DNA from: Diogma glabrata
Lineage: Eukaryota; Arthropoda; Insecta; Diptera; Cylindrotomidae
Length of the DNA: 64,000 nucleotides
Assembly: GCA_963693315.1 (NCBI GenBank)
Contig: OY856188.1
Span: 219,923,789-219,987,788, forward strand
Reading direction: 5' to 3'
Shown here: in pieces, positions 57,210 to 64,000 of the stretch
Numbering within the stretch: the first letter of the stretch is position 1
Layout of the letters: every line of letters begins with the position of its first letter
Program-made: the position numbers and the translations under genes
Notes under the pieces: model-generated
What the model was told of the DNA's origin: nothing
What the model saw: only the letters and a program-made list of their open reading frames with translations
Database searches by the model: none

Positions 57210-59778
57210 ATGCCACGAGGAGTTCATACTTCTAAAAGAAAAAGCGGGTTCCAGCAGAGAAAGGCCAAACAGGCTAAAATAGATGATGTTCAGAGCATAT
57301 CTGGATCGATTTATAAATATGTTACAAAACCTGATGATAGCCAAAGCTCATCAAAAGAAACTAATTCTCACGTTAATGCAACGAATGTTTCAGAGAATAT
57401 TGACTCATCTTCAGAAAGTAACAGCGAAAACACAGAATTAATAATGATAACCCATGATGAAGACGAATCAGAAAAAAATACTGAAAATGATAGTGATAAT
57501 GCTGCTAATGCTTCTACTATCGAAGACAGTATTTGTATGAGTGAATCACTTCAGGACTTAAGAGATGTTTCACATTGGAATATACCCGTCTCTGATAATG
57601 TTCGCATTGAAATCATAAAAAAAGGAAGTGAACATTTTCAAAATAGAGAAAGGCCGTTTGCTACTGTATCTAGACCCGGGTTAGACACAAAAGGTAATGT
57701 TCGCCATCTTTCTAAAGAATGGTTTTATAAAGTGATGCATCATGGAGAAAAAATTCTACGGTCATGGATGGTTTATTCTCCTTTAAATAATAGCCTGTAC
57801 TGCTTCTGCTGTCGTATATTTGCTGTCACCAATAGTTGTAATATAAATTCAGCATTTACGACTGGATTTCAGAAGTGGTGGAAACTAAATCCCAAAGTAG
57901 CCGACCATGAAACTTCAAATGAACATCTGGAGAATTTTGAAAAGTGGAAAACTTTGGAAATGAGGTTGAAATGTCATAAAACGATAGGAGACGCAACCTT
58001 TCAATTAATAGAAAATGAAAAACAGAAGTGGAAACATCTTTTATCCAGATTATTGGATATAACTTTCTTTTTATCTAAACAAAACCTAGCATTTCGGGAA
58101 CATGATGAAGAACAAAGTTCTTCAAATAAAGGCAATTTTTTTGGAACTAGTCAATCTATTGTCAAAGTATGATGTAGTGTTAAAAGAACACATTTTGAAT
58201 TTGGAGCATGGCAAATCACCAAAAGTATCATATTTGTCACCAGATATACAAAATGAGTTCATAAATGTTTTAGCGAACCACGTAAAGTTTAAGCTTGTCA
58301 ACGAAATTAAATCGGTTTAATATTTTGGAATTATGTTTGATAGCACACCTGACATTTCACATATTGATCAAATGTCAGAAGTGATTCGTTATGTGAAAAT
58401 TGATGGTAGAAAAGTGGAAGTCAAAGAAGTATTCCTTGGATTTTTTTCTTTACATGGAAAAAAAGCCGCTGATTTAAGTGATGAAATTCTTAAAAACCTT
58501 AAAAATGACGGTTTAGAGGATATGAATTGTCGTTCCCAAGGTTATGATAATACAGCTGTTATGAGTGGTATACATGGAGGAGTGCAAGCTATGATTAAAG
58601 CAAAAAATAACAAAGCAATTTTTGTGGGCTGCATAGATCATTCAATTAATTTATGTGGCCAACACTCATTTGCACAAAATGTAGCTTGTGTAACGTTTTT
58701 CGGAACAGTAGAGGCCATTTTTACTTTTTTTTCTGCTTCGACTAGCCGCTGGGAAGTGCTTGTTAAACACAGCAAAACAACTGTTAAAAGACTCTCAACA
58801 ACGCGTTGGAGTACTCATAATGCTGCAGTAAAAGTATTGGCTGAAAATTTTGATGGGATTGTGGCTGCAATTGAGAAGCTAAGTGATCAACAAGAAAATG
58901 AAGACACTAGAGGCGCTGCACACAATATTATGCATGCAGTGTATGATTTTACGTTTCTTTGCTATTTGTTTTGGAATGATGTTCTTAGGGAAATAAATTG
59001 CGCTCAGATAGGATTGCAAAGCAAATGCTTAAATATTGATCAATTAATTACAAAAATAGAGTCACTTCGTCTTTATATTGAAGAAAAACGAAATGACATT
59101 GTAGAACAGGCAATAGATCTTGCTGCGACGAAATGGGAGAGCTATGACATTCCAATGGAAAGACGAATTCGTCGTAAAAAACGAATGGCTGGTGAGTTGG
59201 CTCCAGATGTTGGACTGACACTGAGAGCTGAACTTAAAAAGGACATGTTGAAATGTCTTGACCGATTCAGTGTTGAACTCCGAACAAGACTGAAGTCAGA
59301 AGATGTTGCTTCATTGTTCGAGGTTGTGCAGACAAAGACTTTGCTTTTGGCGAACAGTGAAGAGATGAAATTATCTGTATCAAAATTTACCAGTTTTTAT
59401 GATGAGGTATCGGAAACGGAACTCTTCACAGAGATACCAAGGTTGAGGAGGCATTTAAAAGCGACCAATGTTACAGTTTCTAACTGGGTGTGCCTAGACT
59501 TTTTGAAATTCATCGTAGAATGGGATTTTACAGAATCTCTTCCGAATCTTATGGTCGCACTAAAGTCATTTATGACTATTTGCGTATCAGTGGCTTCGTG
59601 TGAGAGGAGTTTCAGCAAATTAAAATTAATTAAAAATTACTTGCGGGCAACAATGACCCAAACGAGGCTTAAAAATCTTGGCATATTAACCATAGAACAT
59701 GAGGCAGCACAAAATATAAATTTTGAAGTTGTGATTTCTGAGTTTGCAGCTGTTAAAGCTAGAAAGAAGAGATTTTAA
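57210..59778 (+). pseudogene. hAT transposase (TTF-type/ZMYM-like), frameshifted
   Basis: The transposase cuts and joins the hAT ends. Frame 1 (57210-58172) starts MPRGVHTSKRKSG with a basic then acidic/Ser-rich N-terminus. It is followed by the TTF-type zinc finger (FATVSRPGLDT, WFYKVMHHGEKILRSWMVYS, LYCFCCRIF, HETSNEHLENF). The frame shifts at the T-run 58136-58142 and continues from about 58143 (LVNLLSKYDVVLKEH, KVSYLSPDIQNEF). It meets TAA at 58318-58320, then goes on in the same frame to 59778. The likely catalytic acids are in MFDSTPD, QGYDNTAVMSG and SVASCERSFSK. The last starts the C-terminal hAT dimerisation domain (LRATMTQTRLKNLGILTIEH). Only these two defects are evident, so loss is fairly recent. 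Confidence 0.93.
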
Positions 59779-60575
59779 GTGTATGTATATAATATGTATG
59801 TGAGAGTATATTAATTATACTGTTATTTTTCTTTTACTATACTTTCCAGAGTTGCCACTTGGATACATTTGTATTAATTTGGATAAATTATTTAAAAAAT
59901 TTATTAAATGGATACTGGGTACCAAAAATTCGCAAAACTACTGGAATGGATACAATTTATTTGCAAGAAAACATTGTGTATAAAATGCATTAAATGCATT
60001 TGAAAATGTTAATAAATTGTGTTACATTGTTCGTCGTATTCTCTTTTAGTAGAAGATAAAGGAACAGAAAATTGGCGAACAGTGTAGCAAATATAAACAG
60101 TTGTGGAAAAACGATAACATTTTTTGTAAACAGTTCTGAATTGAGTGCATTTAAGGTTGCATTATACTGTAACCGTTGCAATGAAAAAAAGGAATTCCAG
60201 GTATATTTTGCGCTGAAACCGCACAATATAGGTCGTTCTCAAATAAATTAGCAACATCAAATAATCATGTATACATTTGGATACTCTTTTTTTATACAAC
60301 TGGATACATTTTAATTTTTTTGAGTGACGACGCTGATACTTTCCTAAAAGATTCATTTTCATACATCAATATGAAAGAATGTATAATAAAACAGTACTTT
60401 AATTATATACAACTTATTAATAATAATGCTCATTTGCATTAATTAAATAATTTGTATTAATTAAATAAAATTATAAATTACGTATATCGGCTTTTTATTA
60501 ATATTGACAGTTTTCATTCTTGGGGTGACACCACAATATCCGCCCCGGGTGTCACCCATGCTAGCTACGCCACTG

Positions 60576-60583
60576 GTTTGTAC
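60576..60583 (+). repeat. hAT target-site duplication, right
   Basis: GTTTGTAC, identical to 54625-54632. Confidence 0.95.
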
Positions 60584-61940
60584 GTCTTCAACTAACTACT
60601 CCTTGGTGAACTGTACCTATTTATAACATCAAAGCAACTTCACAACTTACAAATAACACCGTTTACAACTTACAAGCGTCGTACCGCGCTAACGAACTGT
60701 AAACACGATTTCAAACAAGTTACAAACACACATGCCATCTACTAGCAATCAAAAGCTGTCAGTGGCATGTTACAAAATTTAAACATATGTATGTATTCAT
60801 AATTAAACAACTTGCAACTTGCAAGGAAATAAAAATTCCATAACAACTTTGATATTTTATATTTTTGTTGGCTCTCGTAACGAAAATTTATTGAAATCCG
60901 GCTCCACGGGTAACAAAGTTTGGCCATCTCTGATATAGAGTATGTTTGCCGTGTGTTTTTCATATGGTGTCATAAATTGTCACACACGTGTTCTGTGGTA
61001 GATTTGATATTTGTTTGTTGCAAAATTGGATAGATATAGTTTTGCTTATATGTAGTTAATTTTCTTTTTAAAATTTGTTCGATATCAGTTTGTTATTAGT
61101 TTGTTTTGTTTAAACTAATCTGATACATCAGATTCTACTTGTTCACAAATGACAAAACTGTCTGATCTCGAAATCTACCTATTTCTAGCGAACATCTTGC
61201 CGCTCGGACTTTTTTAAATTGTTCGGGTTCTATTTTGATTAAAATTAAAATTTGTTTGTCCTCGATAATCATAAAAAAACAACAAAAGTGACAATTTTGT
61301 CTTTTGATGAAGGAGATAATCTATCGCGTGTCCAATATACTTTATTTTTAATATTAATACCGATTAATTTTTATGTTAACAACATAAACATTATCACAGT
61401 TTTTTTTATATAACGAAATCAATTTTGTTTTATTTTTATGTTAAAAATTTGAATACACAGAAATAATTTTGTAAATATGTATGTACATATTTTATTTTGC
61501 GATGGGCTATGATGAATTTTGAAGTTCAAGTGTGTTCAGCTGGTGATAATGCTATCAAAGCGTGCCAAATGTTATGAAATCGAAACAATAATATAATAAA
61601 TTTATATCATGATTGAATAATAAGAATTATTTATTCATTAATTTATATTATTATGCAAGCAGATAAGTTACATTGGAGAGGTGATTGAAACTAAAGTTTT
61701 AAATTTGTAATGAATATTAATCATAATAATGAATGAAATATAGATTAAGGAATACTTTTTTTTGTTATGATAAATGGATAATGGAATGTTGTGATAAATC
61801 GAATTGATCTATTTTTATATTCTTGTAAAACTCTTAGCGAAAATGTTCTCTAGACTGGATATGAAATGCACGTACTGACCCAGCTGGGTAAATAAATGTA
61901 GTTCTCATCAATTGTAGAAAAATCTGCAGGTTATACAAAA
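60584..61940. other. Intergenic stretch
   Basis: No gene assigned. A GC-richer spot at 61160-61215 reads on the minus strand GAGCGGCAAGATGTTCGCTAG followed by AATAGGTAGATTT. It could be a short first exon with a donor, but nothing supports it further. Confidence 0.4.
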
Positions 61941-61942
61941 AA

Positions 61943-61948
61943 TTTATT
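61943..61948 (-). terminator. Polyadenylation signal AATAAA
   Basis: On the minus strand CTCAATAAATTTTTTG lies 47 bases after the TGA of the putative terminal exon at 61995-62102, a normal distance for a 3'UTR. Confidence 0.5.
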
Positions 61949-61994
61949 GAGAATATAGAGTAGTTTTCAGTACACTTACGAAGAACTCTCACTC

Positions 61995-62102
61995 TCAGTA
62001 ATGGGCAGTTACGTTTAGTCCTGGTTTGCGATACAAATGTGCATCATGAAATTTGGGACAGTTGGCAGATTGTTGCATTTCTTCAAAGTTTCCAGCACAG
62101 AC
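61995..62102 (-). CDS. Putative 3' terminal exon of an unidentified gene
   Basis: On the minus strand TTTTCTACAATTTCTAG, a good splice acceptor, is followed at 62102 by 35 codons and a TGA (61995-61997), with AATAAA 47 bases further. The peptide begins VCAGNFEEMQQSANCPKFHD and contains LYRKPGLNVTAHY. Its composition (Cys, Gln, Pro, Asp, His, an N-x-T site) is unlike the Phe/Lys/Asn/Ile background, which argues for real coding. I do not recognise the family. Immediately upstream, 62163-62297 is also coding-like, but I found no donor that joins the two in frame. It could be a decayed gene or two exons with a missed junction. Confidence 0.35.
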   Translation of the reverse strand, partial: VCAGNFEEMQQSANCPKFHDAHLYRKPGLNVTAHY

Positions 62103-62162
62103 CTAGAAATTGTAGAAAATTTAACAATAATCAAAAACACATTTACTAAAAATCTACATATA

Positions 62163-62297
62163 CTAAAACATAAAACGCCGTGGGTTGGTTCTAACAAAGC
62201 ATGTATCATTGCGGTATACATTGTATTCTAAGCACAATTTTACATCGGCTTGTAATTTGTAATTAAAATATCTTTCACTGTAGTGCAAACTAAAGCT
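62163..62297 (-). CDS. Coding-like stretch upstream of the putative terminal exon
   Basis: Minus-strand open frame between TAA (62298-62300) and TAG (62163-62165). Its central part reads LQADVKLCLEYNVYRNDTC and FVRTNPRRF, again unlike AT-driven noise. A GTATAT at the end and a TTACAAG at the start could be splice sites. The GTATAT donor joined to the acceptor at 62102 gives an in-frame stop, so the model is incomplete. No family recognised. Confidence 0.3.
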   Translation of the reverse strand, partial: SFSLHYSERYFNYKLQADVKLCLEYNVYRNDTCFVRTNPRRFMF

Positions 62298-62299
62298 TT

Positions 62300-62635
62300 A
62301 CAAATCGCTACGACCACCTCTGTAAATCTGTGGTAATGAAAGCTGCTACTGATTCTAAAACTGAACAACTTACATATCAACTTACATAGCAACTTACATA
62401 TATAAACATTTTTTATTTATTTATTTATTGATCTCTTTTGCATGATAATAGTGATTTAAATGAATTTGTTGATGTTAGTTAATTTTCTAACTTTACAGCA
62501 ACCAAATGATGAATATTATAATAGTATTACATTATTGTAAAAATGATAATGGTTAATATAAAAATTATTAATTTTGATCTTCTTACTTAATTAACCTAGC
62601 CTATCCTAAACAAAACTAAAATTAAAATAACATAA
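62300..62635. other. Intergenic stretch
   Basis: AT-rich; includes a small ACTTACATA(T/G)CAA repeat near 62370-62400. No gene recognised. Confidence 0.45.
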
Positions 62636-62654
62636 AAGTTTATAAACAAATCTT

Positions 62655-62930
62655 ATATATATAAAAATCACGTGTCACGATGTTTGTCCGCGATGAACTC
62701 CGTAACAACGTAACCAATGTTAATGAAATTTTGTACAATGTGTATATGATGGTCCAGCTTGAGAGATAGGATAGTTATTAGGTTGATTAAATGCCAAAAT
62801 ATTTTTTAATTGCAAATTAAATGTTAAATATGGATGGTTCATATGCCAACTTTAAGATGGCAGCGTAAATCAATTTATTCAATTGATAGTAAACTTCAAC
62901 ATCTGGATAAGGCCATTATTAGACTATCAG
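62655..62930 (+). repeat. Transposon-like fragment (TATATAAAAATCACGTG type)
   Basis: ATATATAAAAATCACGTGTC, GATGTTTGTCCGCGATGAAC and TTGAGAGATAGGATAG form a block with the look of a common insect dispersed repeat, in which TATATA is followed by CACGTGTCACGATGTTTGT. Assignment to an element is not possible from one copy. Confidence 0.4.
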
Positions 62931-64000
62931 GTATGTTTTAGTAAAGAAAGTTTTGTTTTATTTGATAATAAACGAAAAGCATATTATGCTAAGTCAAATA
63001 TGTTACCAAAGATTATTAATAATTTTGTGGAGGTTATATATTAATTATAGAAGTGTTAGAAAGTATCGGAAACTGTAAAGAAGTTATTGTATTGGTTTTT
63101 ATAAAATTTGAATAAAAATAAGAGTAGAAATTAAAGAAAACAATAATTTAAATTTATTTGTTTATTTCTTTAAATTATTCATTGATCTTCAATATTAATT
63201 TACAAAAATCAATATCAAATTGAAAAATACTCCTATTTGTATTGCTTATTAAAATAGAACGACTAGAGGTAAAAAAAATTGTCAACAAAACTGGATGAAA
63301 AATTTTATTTTACAACCTTTCCACTCTCCAATTTCATATCATATTTTTTTATTGACCAATATATATGATAGTGTGATATACGCCTCATAAATTTGGGTTA
63401 GCCAATAGATGGTGCCGCATTTGTATTTAAAACGTTGTTTTTAATGTAATTTAATGCAAATACACTACGATCTGCTTTTTCCAATTGTCGTGTATTATTT
63501 TTTCATTGGTGATAATTATTTTAATTGTTTTTTTTTAATATCGGTTTATGCGCGTAGTTTGTTTTGATGTTTTTTTCGTTGAACATAATTTTATGAAATT
63601 GAAAAATGAATGTATAATCTGACAAACATTAACATTTGTATGACGAAATTATACATAGTGGAATTTGATACATGATGTTATAAATTTTAAATTTCTGAAA
63701 CACCTTATTGAGACCACTCAAAACCCCCGATATAGAAGCCTAACTCATTTTTTAGCAGAAAAAAATCGTGAACTTGTAGCGCCATTTTAAAAATAAAACT
63801 CAATATAAAAAAATTCAAAAAAATTTAATCAAAAACACTAATCCAATTTTTTGCATATGGCAATGTTCTTTGTTTATTGAAATTGCTTGAATTGGTATGG
63901 CTATGATATTGGAGGTTTTGGTCCACTTTTAAAAAATAAAATTTCTGTATTATTATTTCTAATTATTTTTTATTTTATATAATTGAATATATTTCGGGTT
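62931..64000. other. AT-rich intergenic stretch to the window end
   Basis: No gene, RNA gene or clear repeat recognised. Confidence 0.5.

Larger units (their letters stand above)
54633..60575 (+). mobile_element. hAT transposon, 5.9 kb, complete ends, disabled transposase
   Basis: The termini are CAGAGGCGTAGCTAGG on the left and, on the minus strand, CAGTGGCGTAGCTAGC on the right, a classic hAT terminus, with an exact 8-bp GTTTGTAC duplication outside. Inside, left to right: a G-rich run, five 77-base repeats, noncoding DNA, a nested R1 copy, the transposase remnant, and a right subterminal region with GGGGTGACACC and GGGTGTCACCC. The nested R1 and about 1 kb of other sequence make it longer than needed. 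One frameshift and one stop inactivate the transposase. Confidence 0.95.

Overview
The window is a strongly AT-rich piece of eukaryotic, most probably insect (at least arthropod), nuclear DNA. This is inferred from the mix of BEL/Pao and Ty3/Gypsy LTR retrotransposons, LINEs and a hAT DNA transposon, from a gene with a 65-base intron, and from host proteins typical of animals. There is no sign of bacterial gene organisation. A 200-base run of N (52484-52683) marks an assembly gap inside an (AT)n tract. The species cannot be named from the sequence.

Host genes are few. Two are clear, both on the minus strand: a nicotinamide riboside kinase (20235-20957, with a probable 5'UTR splice acceptor just upstream) and a two-exon DPM2, the small membrane subunit of dolichol-phosphate mannose synthase (31113-31420). 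A broken deoxycytidylate deaminase copy lies at 733-1144. A probable 3' terminal exon of an unidentified gene lies at 61995-62102, followed by an AATAAA signal, with a second coding-looking stretch just upstream at 62163-62297.

The rest is mobile and repeated DNA. 1-12 kb: a repeat family called R1 here, a retroposon tail, a LINE 3' end, a hairpin element and a frameshifted gene copy (10137-11185) flanked by an inverted duplication of its own 5' end. 12-19 kb: small inverted-repeat elements and a 290-base tandem repeat. 21-28 kb: a 1-kb inverted repeat, LINE 3' ends, two hairpins and tandem satellites. 28.9-30.3 kb: an inverted R1 copy. 31.9-48.7 kb: a nested complex. A Gypsy 3' end is followed by the 5' part of a LINE, whose first ORF is split by a 2.7-kb DNA element (33569-36277, itself holding a 1.15-kb palindrome) and whose endonuclease is split by a BEL/Pao retrotransposon (37473-43998, LTRs about 99% identical). 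The LINE stops before its reverse transcriptase and abuts a second Gypsy element. 49.7-51.1 kb: another R1 copy. 51.8-54.0 kb: (AT)n tracts, the gap and a six-unit 122-base tandem repeat. 54633-60575: a complete but disabled hAT element with an exact 8-bp target duplication, five 77-bp subterminal repeats and a nested R1 copy.

The genes do not form a common pathway. The window is best read as a transposon graveyard around two small housekeeping genes. The most unusual items are the 2.7-kb CCCTGACGG-ended element with its palindrome, the R1 family, the motif-bearing hAT subterminal repeats, and the Gypsy/LINE/Gypsy mosaic.
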